From positions 1,922,001-1,986,000 of the forward strand of contig NZ_CP061314.1 in the NCBI RefSeq assembly GCF_018688255.1: a stretch of DNA of 64,000 nucleotides, in the 5' to 3' direction. This DNA is from Polynucleobacter corsicus. Lineage in GTDB: Bacteria; Pseudomonadota; Gammaproteobacteria; Burkholderiales; Burkholderiaceae. Position 1 is the first letter of the stretch. Each line of letters starts with the position of its first letter. The notes under the pieces are model-generated. The model ran no database searches. It saw only the letters and a list, made by a program, of their open reading frames with translations, and was not told where the DNA came from. Of this stretch, positions 35,472-44,846 are shown one piece after another. The position numbers and the translations under genes were made by a program.

Positions 35472-36332
35472 GTGCGCAAACTCCTTCTCAAGCTAATCCT
35501 CGCTGCAATAGCAGTATTGCCCTTATTCCTAGTTCAGGTCATTGGAGCTGCCTTAGGGATATTGGCCTATGTAGGATCCAAGCAATATCGCTCTCTTTTT
35601 CGCCCTCAATATGAGGCGGTTGTTAAAAGCCATCATCTCCCATTTCAAATTTGGAGTGCAGCAGCGGCTTCAGGACAACTCTTCTCAGACAGCCTGTGGA
35701 TTTGGTCCAACCCTTTAGCAGCACTAGCTAAGGCTGAGATACAAAATTGGGACGTCGTTGAAGCTGCAATGGCAGAAGGCCATGGAATGATTCTCTTGTG
35801 TCCTCATTTAGGGGGCTTTGAAATCATTCCCCGTATTCTTGCAGAGCATTTTCCAGCAACAATCATGTATCGCCCTTCTCGCCAAAGTTGGCTCAATGAG
35901 ATTGTAGAGAAGGGACGCGCATACCCCAATATGCACTTCGTACCAACAAATATTCATGGGGTTCGCCACATGACCCGCGCCCTTTCAAAAGGGGAGGCAA
36001 TCGCAATTCTTCCAGATCAAGTCCCAAGCGGCGGTGATGGAATTTGGTCTAATTTTTTTGGTCGTATGGCTTATACGACCACCCTTCCTATTCGCCTTTC
36101 AAAACGCCACTCCACTCCAGCGGTGATGTTTACTGCAAAACGTAAATCGATCGGATCTGGCTGGGTAGTTAATGCTAAACGTTTAGAGCCATTTTCAGAA
36201 GATCCCAATGTTGCTGCGCAAGAATTAAATGTTGCGATTGAAAATGCAGTACTTACTGCTCCTGAACAATTCATCTGGGCCTATAACCGCTACAAACATC
36301 CGAGCGGAGCAGAATTACCACCAAGCAATTAG
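35472..36332 (+). CDS. Lipid A biosynthesis acyltransferase (LpxL/HtrB-like), copy 1
   Basis: Inner-membrane enzyme of the LpxL/LpxM family adding secondary acyl chains to Kdo-lipid A. 286 residues: N-terminal membrane helix (LLLKLILAAIAVLPLFLVQVIG), catalytic H-x4-E in CPHLGGFEI, MYRPSRQSWLNE and LPDQVPSGGDGIWSNFFG. Start is GTG at 35472, forced by an in-frame TAG six bases earlier; AGAGG abuts it. First of a tandem pair with a divergent paralogue 24 bases downstream. Confidence 0.9.
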   Translation: MRKLLLKLILAAIAVLPLFLVQVIGAALGILAYVGSKQYRSLFRPQYEAVVKSHHLPFQIWSAAAASGQLFSDSLWIWSNPLAALAKAEIQNWDVVEAAMAEGHGMILLCPHLGGFEIIPRILAEHFPATIMYRPSRQSWLNEIVEKGRAYPNMHFVPTNIHGVRHMTRALSKGEAIAILPDQVPSGGDGIWSNFFGRMAYTTTLPIRLSKRHSTPAVMFTAKRKSIGSGWVVNAKRLEPFSEDPNVAAQELNVAIENAVLTAPEQFIWAYNRYKHPSGAELPPSN

Positions 36333-36356
36333 TTAATAAATTGATGATTTTTTGAC

Positions 36357-37256
36357 ATGATCTCATTACAAAACCTTTTCAATTTTCTAGCGCTAAGCCT
36401 GCTGCGCCTGTTTGCATTTTTACCCTATGGCCTCACCATTCAGACCGGCTATGGTCTTGGCTGGTTAGCAGCGCACATACCCAATGAGCGTGCCAAGGTT
36501 GTTAAAACGAATTTACGCCTGTGCTTTCCCAATCTGAGTGAAGATGCAATTGATTCACTTGCGCTAGAGCACTGGAAATTATTTGGTCGTAGCGTGATTG
36601 AGAGAAGTCGCATCTGGCTTGGCAGTGGAAAGCAGATTACCGATATCGTCACCATCAACTCTGCCATTACTTTGGGTGATCGTAAGCCACGCCTCCTAAT
36701 CAACCCTCACTTTGTTGGACTTGAAGGTGGCTTCATGGCCCTCTCTGTTTTAGCAAGTGAGCATGACTGGCCACGTGGTGCTGGCCTCTACCAAAACATG
36801 AAGAACCCATTCTTTAATCAAAAGATGATTGAATGGAGAAATCGATTCGGGGGGAAATCGATTGAGAGGCAAAGTCGCTTGCGTGATTTGATTCGAGAAA
36901 TTCAAACGGGTAACTTTATTTTTATTGCGCCCGATATTGACCTCGGTCCACGCGACTCTGTTTTTGTACCCTTCTTTGGCATTCAGACAAATACGATCAC
37001 CTCGGTATCGCGTTTAGCCAGGCTTAGCGGTGCAGAAGTCTGCCTCATGACCACCACTTTGAATCCCAATCGCAAAGCCTACACCTGCAATATCAGCGCA
37101 CCACTTCCCAACTTCCCAACAGATAATGTGGAAGCAGATACTGCACGCCTGAACCAATATATTGAAGACCTTGTTCGCGAAAGGCCGGCAGAGTACTATT
37201 GGGTACATAAACGCTTTAAACATCGGCCGCCCGGCGAGCCAAACCTTTACAACTAA
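36357..37256 (+). CDS. Lipid A biosynthesis acyltransferase, copy 2
   Basis: 299-residue LpxL-family protein with the catalytic motif H-x4-E in NPHFVGLEGG, and WRNRFGGKSIERQ, APDIDLGPRDSVFVPFFGIQT and C-terminal RPAEYYWVHKRFKHRPPGE. Much closer to the copy near 60 kb than to the tandem neighbour. The pair may supply two acylations with different chain or position preference. Followed by dapF after 30 bases. Confidence 0.9.
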   Translation: MISLQNLFNFLALSLLRLFAFLPYGLTIQTGYGLGWLAAHIPNERAKVVKTNLRLCFPNLSEDAIDSLALEHWKLFGRSVIERSRIWLGSGKQITDIVTINSAITLGDRKPRLLINPHFVGLEGGFMALSVLASEHDWPRGAGLYQNMKNPFFNQKMIEWRNRFGGKSIERQSRLRDLIREIQTGNFIFIAPDIDLGPRDSVFVPFFGIQTNTITSVSRLARLSGAEVCLMTTTLNPNRKAYTCNISAPLPNFPTDNVEADTARLNQYIEDLVRERPAEYYWVHKRFKHRPPGEPNLYN

Positions 37257-37286
37257 TTAGAATTTTTTTTGAGCACGAATTTAAAT

Positions 37287-38171
37287 ATGTCCGCACGCAC
37301 ATTACGCTTCACCAAAATGCATGGTGCTGGCAATGATTTCATTGTGCTCAATGGGATTGATCAAGATTTCAGCAATGTCACGCGCGAGCAATGGCAAAAA
37401 TTAGCCCACCGTCAATTTGGTATTGGTGCCGATCAAATTCTGCTGGTTGAAAAAGCCACGCGCCCTGATGCTGACTTTCGTTATCGTATTTTTAATTCGG
37501 ATGGTGGTGAAGTTGAGCAATGTGGCAATGGCTCACGTTGCTTTGTACGCTATGTGCTCGACCAAGGCCTATCCACAAAGAATCCTTTGCGCGTAGAAGT
37601 AGCGCATGCCGTTCTCACCTTGAGAGCTCATGATGATGGCCAGGTGGAGGTGGACATGGGTGCGCCGATTTTTGAGCACAGCCAAATTCCTTTCAATGCG
37701 AGCGGCTTAGCAAGCAAGCAAGAGTTTCATGAAATGCTCTACGCGCTACCTATTAAAACCCCTGCCGCACATGACAGTTGGATCGGCGTAGTCTCGATGG
37801 GCAATCCTCATGCAGTGCAAGTGGTGGGCGATGTCGATAGCGCACCCGTTCTTGAAGAAGGCCCATCAATCGAAAAGGATGCGGCATTCCCGAAAAGAGT
37901 CAATGCAGGCTATATGCAAATTCTGAATCGTAAAGAAATCAAGCTGCGTGTTTTTGAGCGTGGTGCCGGCGAGACTCTTGCTTGTGGCACTGGCGCATGT
38001 GCTGCAGTCGTCTCCGGTATTCGTCGTGGCTTGCTCGACTCACCCGTCAAAGTACATACCCGTGGTGGCGATTTACAAATTGCCTGGGGTGGCATGATCA
38101 ATGAAGTGGCTCAGCCTGTCATCATGACTGGCCCAGCGATTACCGTGTTCGAGGGTGAAACTACAATCTAA
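37287..38171 (+). CDS. dapF: Diaminopimelate epimerase
   Basis: Converts LL- to meso-diaminopimelate for lysine and peptidoglycan. From ATG 37287 about 294 residues, with both catalytic cysteines: EQCGNGSRCF and ACGTGACAAV. TKMHGAGNDF is the conserved N terminus. The frame can begin at TTG 37269, but neither start has a good ribosome-binding site; ATG is chosen. In line with the acyltransferase pair. Confidence 0.95.
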   Translation: MSARTLRFTKMHGAGNDFIVLNGIDQDFSNVTREQWQKLAHRQFGIGADQILLVEKATRPDADFRYRIFNSDGGEVEQCGNGSRCFVRYVLDQGLSTKNPLRVEVAHAVLTLRAHDDGQVEVDMGAPIFEHSQIPFNASGLASKQEFHEMLYALPIKTPAAHDSWIGVVSMGNPHAVQVVGDVDSAPVLEEGPSIEKDAAFPKRVNAGYMQILNRKEIKLRVFERGAGETLACGTGACAAVVSGIRRGLLDSPVKVHTRGGDLQIAWGGMINEVAQPVIMTGPAITVFEGETTI

Positions 38172-38188
38172 AGAGCGGAGCTGCTCTT
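38171..38188. terminator. Possible weak stem-loop between dapF and pyrE
   Basis: AAGAGC and GCTCTT arms with a 6-base loop overlap the dapF stop region between two converging genes. No T-run follows on either strand, so it is a weak candidate only. Confidence 0.3.
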
Positions 38189-38192
38189 GAGA

Positions 38193-38861
38193 TTAAATAC
38201 CGTATTTCTCGCGATAGGCTTTCACTGCTGGCAGATAGTTTGTTAATTCGGTATTGCTAGAGCTTGCCAGGAAAGTCATCAAGTCTGCCAAGTTCGCAAT
38301 TGTAACAACTGGCAAGCCAAACTCTTGTTCAACAGCTTGCACTGCTGACTTGTCACCAACCTCTGTAGCGGTCCCTGACTTTTCCATACGGTCCAAGGCA
38401 ATTAATACCGCTACAGGCTCAGCACCCGCATCACGAATGAGTTTCACAGACTCTCTGACAGACGTCCCAGCAGAAATTACATCATCAATGATGACTACCT
38501 TACCTTTGACTAGGGCGCCCACCAATGAACCGCCCTCGCCATGATCTTTGGCTTCTTTACGGTTATAGGCATAGGGCACATTACGACCAGCATCAGCCAA
38601 TGCGATTGCTGTTGCTGCAGCCAATGTAATACCTTTATAAGCCGGTCCATAGAGCATGTCGTACTGGAGGCCAGACTCTTGTAAAGCATTGGCGTAATAG
38701 TTGCCCAGCGCCCTTAAACGGGTGCCGTCATTAAAATCACCCACATTAAAGAAATAAGGGGAAAGGCGTCCAGCTTTAGTTTTAAACTCCCCAAACGACA
38801 AAACATTTGCCTCTAGGGCAAATTGAATAAAGTTATCTTGATTAGAATTTTTTGAGCTCAT
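38193..38861 (-). CDS. pyrE: Orotate phosphoribosyltransferase
   Basis: Forms OMP from orotate and PRPP in pyrimidine synthesis. 222 residues: NFIQFALEANVLSFGEFKTKAGRLSPYFFN at the N terminus, YNRKEAKDHGEGG flexible loop, and the PRPP-binding VVIIDDVISAGTSVRE. Start ATG is only 8 bases from the divergent xth start; its AGG lies in the shared AGGCCT. Confidence 0.96.
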   Translation of the reverse strand: MSSKNSNQDNFIQFALEANVLSFGEFKTKAGRLSPYFFNVGDFNDGTRLRALGNYYANALQESGLQYDMLYGPAYKGITLAAATAIALADAGRNVPYAYNRKEAKDHGEGGSLVGALVKGKVVIIDDVISAGTSVRESVKLIRDAGAEPVAVLIALDRMEKSGTATEVGDKSAVQAVEQEFGLPVVTIANLADLMTFLASSSNTELTNYLPAVKAYREKYGI

Positions 38862-38869
38862 AGGCCTAT

Positions 38870-39655
38870 ATGTTACGCATCATTTCTGCCAACCTCAACG
38901 GTATCCGCTCGGCGGTCAAAAAAGGCTTCTTGCCTTGGGTTGTAAAGCAAAAAGCGGACTTTGTCTGCATGCAGGAGCTCAAGGCTCAGCAGGGTGATCT
39001 GGAGGATGCCATCCTCAATCCAAATGGCCTGCATGGCTTCTTCCATCATGCTGAGAAAAAGGGCTACAGCGGTTGCGGCATCTATACCCCACACAAGCCC
39101 GATGAGGTGCTCTATGGCTATGGCAATGAGGAGTTTGATGCTGAGGGGCGTTATGTCGAAGCTCGGTTCAAAAAGCTTTCAGTGATCTCGGTATACATGC
39201 CCTCAGGCTCCAGCTCGCCAGAAAGACAGGAGGCTAAGTATCGGTATCTGGAGTCTTTCTTGCCACACCTAGTTGAGCTCAAAAAGTCAGGGCGCGAGAT
39301 TGTGCTGTGTGGAGATGTGAATATTGCCCACAATGAGATTGACCTCAAGAACTGGAAAGGCAATCTCAAGAACTCAGGATTTTTGCCTGAAGAGCGCGCT
39401 TGGCTAACAAACCTGTTTGGCAAAGTCGGCTATGTAGATGTCTATAGAAAGCTAGAGCCCGAAGCGACTGAGGCCTGCTACACCTGGTGGAGCAATCGTG
39501 GTCAAGCGTATGCAAAGAACGTAGGTTGGCGTATCGACTATCACATCACCACCCCAGGGATTGCAGCAAGCGCCAAGAATACTGCTGTGTATAAAGATGA
39601 GCGCTTCTCAGATCACGCACCACTGACAGTTGATTACGACTGGTCTATTTGGTGA
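38870..39655 (+). CDS. xth: Exodeoxyribonuclease III
   Basis: AP endonuclease / 3' exonuclease for base-excision repair. 261 residues beginning with the family's RIISANLNGIRSA; metal and catalytic residues in MQELKAQ, LCGDVNIAHNEIDLKN, WRIDYH and FSDHAPLTVDY. Start ATG 38870 is fixed by the family N terminus. Its last 11 bases overlap the converging ampG gene. Confidence 0.93.
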   Translation: MLRIISANLNGIRSAVKKGFLPWVVKQKADFVCMQELKAQQGDLEDAILNPNGLHGFFHHAEKKGYSGCGIYTPHKPDEVLYGYGNEEFDAEGRYVEARFKKLSVISVYMPSGSSSPERQEAKYRYLESFLPHLVELKKSGREIVLCGDVNIAHNEIDLKNWKGNLKNSGFLPEERAWLTNLFGKVGYVDVYRKLEPEATEACYTWWSNRGQAYAKNVGWRIDYHITTPGIAASAKNTAVYKDERFSDHAPLTVDYDWSIW

Positions 39656-40979
39656 CCTGAGAGTCATGCTTTTTAAATTCAACCACCTTGAAATGAATAG
39701 TGAGCCAAATCAGAATTAAAACTGGCGCACCAATAATCGCAGTACTGATAAAAAAGCTTGAGTAACCAAAATTATCTACAAAGACGCCAGAGAAACCAGC
39801 CAACCACTTTGGCAATAAGAGCATCATTGAACTAAACAAGGCGTACTGCGTTGCGGAGTACTGAATATTCGTCAATGCCGATAAGAATGCAATGAATGCA
39901 GCCGTTGCAATACCAGAACTCAAGTTATCGGCAGAAATTACCCAGATCAAGCCATGTAAGTCATGGCCCTGCGTTGCAAGCCAAGCAAATAACAAATTGC
40001 TGACGGCCGATAAAATCGCACCCAGAAACAAAATCCGCATCACTCCAAAACGCAAGGTGAGAACACCCCCAACGAAGGCGCCAACTAGTGTCATCACTAC
40101 ACCAAAGACCTTGCTCACTGCTGCCACCTCATCTTTGGTATAGCCCATGTCAACATAAAACGGGTTGGCCATAATGCCCATCACCACATCACTAATCCGG
40201 TAGATGGCAATTAAAGACAAAATCAAAATAGCGTGCCAACCGTAGCGCTTAATAAAGTCGGCAAATGGCTCAATCAAAGTTTGATGTAGCCATGCTTTTG
40301 CATTGCGTGCTTTTGCAAGTTCAATGCGAACGGGCTCTTTACTAAACAAGGTAGTGACTACACCCACACCGATAGAGAGTGCCATGCAAAGATAGGCAAA
40401 TTGCCAGGCAGCTGGATCATAAGCAGCGACACCAGATTCTACGCGAGCAGCTAACCAGAGAACACCGGCACCAGACCAAATTAACGCAAGTCGATACCCT
40501 GTTTGATAAGTAGCTGCCAAGGCGGCCTGATGGTCACTATCAGCTGACTCAATTCGAAAGGCATCTAAAGCAATATCTTGAGTGGCGGAACCAAAGGCAA
40601 CCAGGAGTGCACACCACACAATCGGCGTCAGTTGAACTTTGGGATCAATGCTAGCCATACCGACTAGGCCAACAATAATGAGCAGTTGAGCAAAAAGTAG
40701 CCAGCTACGCCTTCTGCCAAATAATCTTGACAACAAGGGGATAGGCAATCGATCAACCAAAGGCGCCCACACCCACTTAAAGGCATAGATTAAGCCAACC
40801 CAAGTCAGGTAACCAATCGTGCTGCGATCAATGCCGGCCTCTCTTAACCAAAAGCTCAGCGTTCCCAAAATAAGCAGTAGGGGTAAACCGGCGGAGAACC
40901 CCAAGAAGAGCATTCGAAGGCAAGGCCATTCGAGATAAACCCGAAAATCTTTTAGCCAGGACTGAGCGCTACTAAGCAC
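39645..40979 (-). CDS. ampG: AmpG-like muropeptide permease (MFS)
   Basis: Twelve-helix major facilitator of 444 residues resembling AmpG: GFSAGLPLLLILGTLSFWLREAGI, the LTWVGLIYAFKWVWAPLVDR region, GSATQDIALDAFRIES. AmpG imports anhydro-muropeptides released by lytic transglycosylases for recycling. Start overlaps the metW stop by 8 bases, so it closes the metX-metW unit, an odd functional mix but common in betaproteobacteria. Assigned by family resemblance. Confidence 0.85.
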   Translation of the reverse strand: MLSSAQSWLKDFRVYLEWPCLRMLFLGFSAGLPLLLILGTLSFWLREAGIDRSTIGYLTWVGLIYAFKWVWAPLVDRLPIPLLSRLFGRRRSWLLFAQLLIIVGLVGMASIDPKVQLTPIVWCALLVAFGSATQDIALDAFRIESADSDHQAALAATYQTGYRLALIWSGAGVLWLAARVESGVAAYDPAAWQFAYLCMALSIGVGVVTTLFSKEPVRIELAKARNAKAWLHQTLIEPFADFIKRYGWHAILILSLIAIYRISDVVMGIMANPFYVDMGYTKDEVAAVSKVFGVVMTLVGAFVGGVLTLRFGVMRILFLGAILSAVSNLLFAWLATQGHDLHGLIWVISADNLSSGIATAAFIAFLSALTNIQYSATQYALFSSMMLLLPKWLAGFSGVFVDNFGYSSFFISTAIIGAPVLILIWLTIHFKVVEFKKHDSQVTK

Positions 40980-41553
40980 GTCGAACGCGGAACAGCGCTA
41001 GGCTTCCAAAAAGATTGGGCATCAAGGTCACTTGCCGCCCCTCATGCAAGATGCATTGATCCAAAATCTGCAAGCCTAAGCTCGAGGCTAATTTTTCAAA
41101 ATCAGCAACGGTAAGAACACGCACATTGGGTGTGTTGTACCACTGGTGAGGCAAGCTTTTAGAAACTGGCATACGGCCAAAGCCAACAGCGAGGCGGTGA
41201 GACCAGTGACCAAAGTTCGGGAAAGAAACAACCGACTCTTTGCCAACCCGAACTACTTCACGCAAGATCTTTTCAGTTTCGTGAATGGTTTGTAAGGTCT
41301 GGGAAAGCACAACCGTATCAAAACTATTGTTCTCAAAGAGTGCTAAGCCCCCTTCAAGATTTTGCTGAATCACGTTCAAACCTTTTTGCACACAAGACAG
41401 CACGCGCGCATCATCAATTTCAACCCCATATGCATGCACGGGTTTTTGTTTTTGCAAATACTCTAAGAAGCTGCCATCACCGCAACCGAGATCAAGTACC
41501 TCGCTATTCGGTGCAATCCAATTCGCTATTGCAGCAAAGTCTGCGCGCTTCAT
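40972..41553 (-). CDS. metW: Methionine biosynthesis protein MetW
   Basis: 193-residue SAM-dependent methyltransferase-fold protein with VLDLGCGDGSFLEYL near residue 19 and SFPNFGHWSHRL, hallmarks of MetW. In proteobacteria MetW pairs with MetX and is needed for its full activity. The start overlaps the metX stop by four bases. Confidence 0.93.
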   Translation of the reverse strand: MKRADFAAIANWIAPNSEVLDLGCGDGSFLEYLQKQKPVHAYGVEIDDARVLSCVQKGLNVIQQNLEGGLALFENNSFDTVVLSQTLQTIHETEKILREVVRVGKESVVSFPNFGHWSHRLAVGFGRMPVSKSLPHQWYNTPNVRVLTVADFEKLASSLGLQILDQCILHEGRQVTLMPNLFGSLALFRVRRA

Positions 41554-42689
41554 GCCTTCACCTCGAGCATTTGTTCAAAATAAGCACGAATCAGATTGTG
41601 ATAACGCGGGTCATCCAACAAGAAAGCATCGTGCCCATGTGGCGCATCAATCTCCGCATAACTGACTTCACTCTTATTGCTGAGCAAAGATTCCACAATC
41701 TCGCGACTGCGATTAGGTGGGAAGCGCCAATCTGTAGAGAAGCTCACCACTAAGAACTTAGCTTGTACTTCCGCTAGAGCACGATTCAAACTGCCTTCAT
41801 AACGACGAGAAGGATCAAAGTAATCTAGCGCTCTAGTAATCAACAAATAAGTATTGGCATCAAAGTAAGTGGAGAACTTGTCGCCTTGATGGCGTAAATA
41901 GCTTTCAACCTCAAACTCCACATCAAAGCTAAAGCGATAGTCTTGAGATTCGCCACTAGGCCTTTGTAGCTCGCGCCCAAATTTTTCTGCCATGTCATCA
42001 TCAGATAAATAGGTGATATGTCCGACCATGCGAGCCAACTTGAGGCCGCGCTTTGGTACTACGCCATGCTCGTAGTAATTGCCACCATGAAAATCTGGGT
42101 CAGACAAAATCGCATTACGAGCCACTTCATTAAATGCAATATTCTGCGCACTGAGTTTCGGTGTTGATGCAATGACTAAGCAGTGTGCAAGGCGTTTTGG
42201 AAACTGGATTGACCAGGCCAATGCCTGCATGCCACCTAAGCTCCCCCCCATTACTGCCGCAAAACGACGGATGCCCAACTTATCGGCCAAGCGCGCCTGG
42301 GTATTTACCCAATCTTCCACTGTAATTACCGGAAAATCAGCGCCATAAGGCTTGCTAGTAGCAGGATTGATGCTCATGGGTCCTGTGGACCCAAAGCAAG
42401 AGCCTAAATTATTAACGCCAATCACAAAGAAGTGATTTGTATCTACTGGCTTGCCTGGCCCAATCATGTTGTCCCACCAGCCGATATCTTTTGCATCATC
42501 CGGATTGGGTCCGGCCACATGGTGTGATGCATTTAATGCGTGACAAACCAGCACAGCATTACTTTTATCAGCATTCAGCTTGCCGTAAGTTTCAATTACT
42601 AAATCGTAGCCAGATAAGATGGCGCCACTTTGCAAAGGCAAGGGCTCGGCAAAGTGAATAGTATTTCTAGAGAGGTGTAGCTCGCTCAT
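41550..42689 (-). CDS. metX: Homoserine O-acyltransferase MetX
   Basis: Alpha/beta-hydrolase acylating homoserine at the entry to methionine synthesis. 379 residues: nucleophile in GGSLGGMQALAW, acid and base in DWRFPP and APHGHDAFLLD, substrate loop GSTGPMSINPATSKPYG. MetX paired with MetW in proteobacteria often uses succinyl-CoA rather than acetyl-CoA, so donor choice is left open. Start overlaps slmA stop by four bases. Confidence 0.94.
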   Translation of the reverse strand: MSELHLSRNTIHFAEPLPLQSGAILSGYDLVIETYGKLNADKSNAVLVCHALNASHHVAGPNPDDAKDIGWWDNMIGPGKPVDTNHFFVIGVNNLGSCFGSTGPMSINPATSKPYGADFPVITVEDWVNTQARLADKLGIRRFAAVMGGSLGGMQALAWSIQFPKRLAHCLVIASTPKLSAQNIAFNEVARNAILSDPDFHGGNYYEHGVVPKRGLKLARMVGHITYLSDDDMAEKFGRELQRPSGESQDYRFSFDVEFEVESYLRHQGDKFSTYFDANTYLLITRALDYFDPSRRYEGSLNRALAEVQAKFLVVSFSTDWRFPPNRSREIVESLLSNKSEVSYAEIDAPHGHDAFLLDDPRYHNLIRAYFEQMLEVKA

Positions 42690-43342
42690 TCGGACAGAAG
42701 AATGCGAAGGCTAATATCAGATGCTTCGGTTGGAAGCTTCTTAAAGCCACTGCGGGCAAAACGGTGCCAGCGACCCAAAACATAACTCATCAACATTGTC
42801 GCGCGAATACTAACTTCATCTTGAGGGACATTTGCCCAAGGGCCATCCTGAGTTAAGGCGATGCGCAGTGCCTGCTTTAAAGACGCCTCAACACGATCAA
42901 GCACTTGTGTAATGCGCTCTTGTAGGCGATCATCTTCTTGCAATAGGGCATCGCCCAAGAGCACACGAGTCATGCCAGGATTCTTTTCTGCAAAGAATAA
43001 AAGCATCTGCAAAATACCACGGGCTTGGGCAAGCCCAGACTCTTCTTTTTGATTGATCTGATTAATCAGACCAAAAACCGTTTGCTCAATAAATGCAATC
43101 AGGCCCTCAAACATCTGCGCCTTACTAGCGAAATGTCGATAAAGCGCTGCTTCTGAAACTTGAATTTTTGCAGCCAATGCCGCAGTCGTGACACGCTCAC
43201 CTTTGGGGTTTTGCAACATCTCTGCCAACACTTGCAAAATCTGGAGGCGGCGCTCCCCCGGGCGTGGGCGCTTGCGTGTCTTGCCCTCTTCGGCAGCCGT
43301 CACTTCGATCTCTGATGCAGTAGGGTCAAAAGAATCACGCAT
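42686..43342 (-). CDS. slmA: Nucleoid occlusion factor SlmA (TetR family)
   Basis: DNA-binding protein that blocks FtsZ assembly over the nucleoid. 218 residues: an acidic then basic N-terminal tail (about 1-30), HTH of TetR type with VTTAALAAKIQVSEAALYRHFASKAQMFEGLI and an all-helical dimerisation domain. The argB-slmA order is common in betaproteobacteria. It could equally be called Ttk, an older name. Confidence 0.9.
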   Translation of the reverse strand: MRDSFDPTASEIEVTAAEEGKTRKRPRPGERRLQILQVLAEMLQNPKGERVTTAALAAKIQVSEAALYRHFASKAQMFEGLIAFIEQTVFGLINQINQKEESGLAQARGILQMLLFFAEKNPGMTRVLLGDALLQEDDRLQERITQVLDRVEASLKQALRIALTQDGPWANVPQDEVSIRATMLMSYVLGRWHRFARSGFKKLPTEASDISLRILLSE

Positions 43343-43364
43343 ATTTATATCTCTTGTTCAGCTA

Positions 43365-44267
43365 TTAGCGGGAGCGAATCATCGTTCCGAATGCTTGCTC
43401 TGTCAGAATCTCCAACAATAAGGAGTGCTCAATTCGTCCATCAATGATGTGCACTGAATTGACGCCACTCTTTGCTGCATCTAATGCAGAGGAAATCTTT
43501 GGCAACATGCCGCCAGAAATAGTACCGTCAGCAAATAGGCCATCAATTTCACGTGCAGTCAGGTCGGTCAAAAGATTGCCGCTTTTATCCATTACCCCAG
43601 GAATGTTAGTCATCATGACTAATTTCTCTGCATGTAAAATTTCTGCCATCTTGCCAGCTACTAAGTCAGCATTAATATTGTAGGCCTGACCCTCTTCACT
43701 AAATCCAATGGGAGAGATCACTGGAATAAAGGCATCGTCCTGCAGTGCTTTTACAACTGCAGGATTAATCGCCTCAATCTCACCAACAAAACCTAAATCA
43801 ATAGTTCCGCCAGGCTTCTTTTCGTCGGCAACCAGCATCTTTTTTGCACGAATCAAGCCACCGTCTTTGCCAGTCAAACCAACTGCTTGACCGCCAAAGT
43901 GATTAATCAACATCACAATATCTTGCTGCACTTCGCCACCAAGAACCCACTCAACCACTTCCATGGTCTCTTCATCGGTCACGCGCATACCTTGAATAAA
44001 GGTGCCGGTCTTACCAATTTTCTTCAGGGCTTCGTCAATTTGTGGGCCGCCGCCATGCACCACCACAGGGTTCATGCCAACTAGCTTAAGCAAAATGACA
44101 TCGCGTGCAAAGCTTTCCTTCAGACGCTCTTCAACCATTGCATTTCCACCGTACTTAATCACAATAGTCTTACCGTGATAAGCACGAATGTAAGGCAAGG
44201 CCTCGGCCAGAATCTCCGCCTTTAGTAAAGGGGAGATGTCGCTAATAGATGGGGATTGCGTTGTCAT
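43365..44267 (-). CDS. argB: Acetylglutamate kinase
   Basis: Second step of arginine synthesis. About 300 residues from ATG 44267: IVIKYGGNAM, VVVHGGGPQIDE, and the PKISSALDAAKSGV block. The frame extends nine codons to a TTG at 44294, but the ATG start is preferred. Sits between dksA and slmA. Confidence 0.95.
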   Translation of the reverse strand: MTTQSPSISDISPLLKAEILAEALPYIRAYHGKTIVIKYGGNAMVEERLKESFARDVILLKLVGMNPVVVHGGGPQIDEALKKIGKTGTFIQGMRVTDEETMEVVEWVLGGEVQQDIVMLINHFGGQAVGLTGKDGGLIRAKKMLVADEKKPGGTIDLGFVGEIEAINPAVVKALQDDAFIPVISPIGFSEEGQAYNINADLVAGKMAEILHAEKLVMMTNIPGVMDKSGNLLTDLTAREIDGLFADGTISGGMLPKISSALDAAKSGVNSVHIIDGRIEHSLLLEILTEQAFGTMIRSR

Positions 44268-44294
44268 TGCTGCTTTTATATTCGGTCTAGTCAA

Positions 44295-44783
44295 TTAATC
44301 GCCAAACAACTTTTGACGTAGTTCGCGGCGCTCTTGCGCCTCTAAAGAGAGATTAGCCGTTGGACGTGCAATTAGACGGTTCAAGCCAATCGGCTCCCCG
44401 GTCTCTTCACACCAACCGTAATCACCAGACTCAATACGGGCTAAAGCCTGCTCTACTTTTTTCAATAGCTTGCGCTCACGATCGCGCGTACGCAACTCAA
44501 GAGCATGCTCTTCTTCAATCGTTGCACGGTCCGCAGGATCAGGAACCAAAATGTTTTCACGCAAATGCTCTGTTGTTTCCGAAGCATTTTTCAGAATGTC
44601 GCTCTTTAAGGTCAATAACTTCTGACGGAAAAAATCTAACTGGCCGGCATTCATATAGTCCTTTTCGGACATCTTGAGTAATTCAGCTTCTGTTAAAGGG
44701 GCACCTTTAGCAACTTTTGCGCTTGCTGCTTTACTAGGGGCTTTTGCTGCAGCCGTAGATTTTGTTGGTGTTTTTACCGTCAT
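44295..44783 (-). CDS. dksA: RNA polymerase-binding factor DksA, single-cysteine type
   Basis: 162-residue partner of ppGpp acting in the polymerase secondary channel. Ala/Lys-rich N-terminal extension, coiled coil with the tip D-x2-D-x-A (PDPADRATIEEEHALELR), and a C-terminal globular part. The usual four zinc cysteines are reduced to one: CEETGEPIG followed by ANLSLEAQERRE. This variant is typical of alpha- and betaproteobacteria and is expected to fold without zinc. Downstream of the CobW-family gene. Confidence 0.94.
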   Translation of the reverse strand: MTVKTPTKSTAAAKAPSKAASAKVAKGAPLTEAELLKMSEKDYMNAGQLDFFRQKLLTLKSDILKNASETTEHLRENILVPDPADRATIEEEHALELRTRDRERKLLKKVEQALARIESGDYGWCEETGEPIGLNRLIARPTANLSLEAQERRELRQKLFGD

Positions 44784-44846
44784 TTCATTCTTTCCATGGA
44801 TCTAAATCATTATTGCTTCATTCTGCCAAAGTTTTATTACCCTTTA

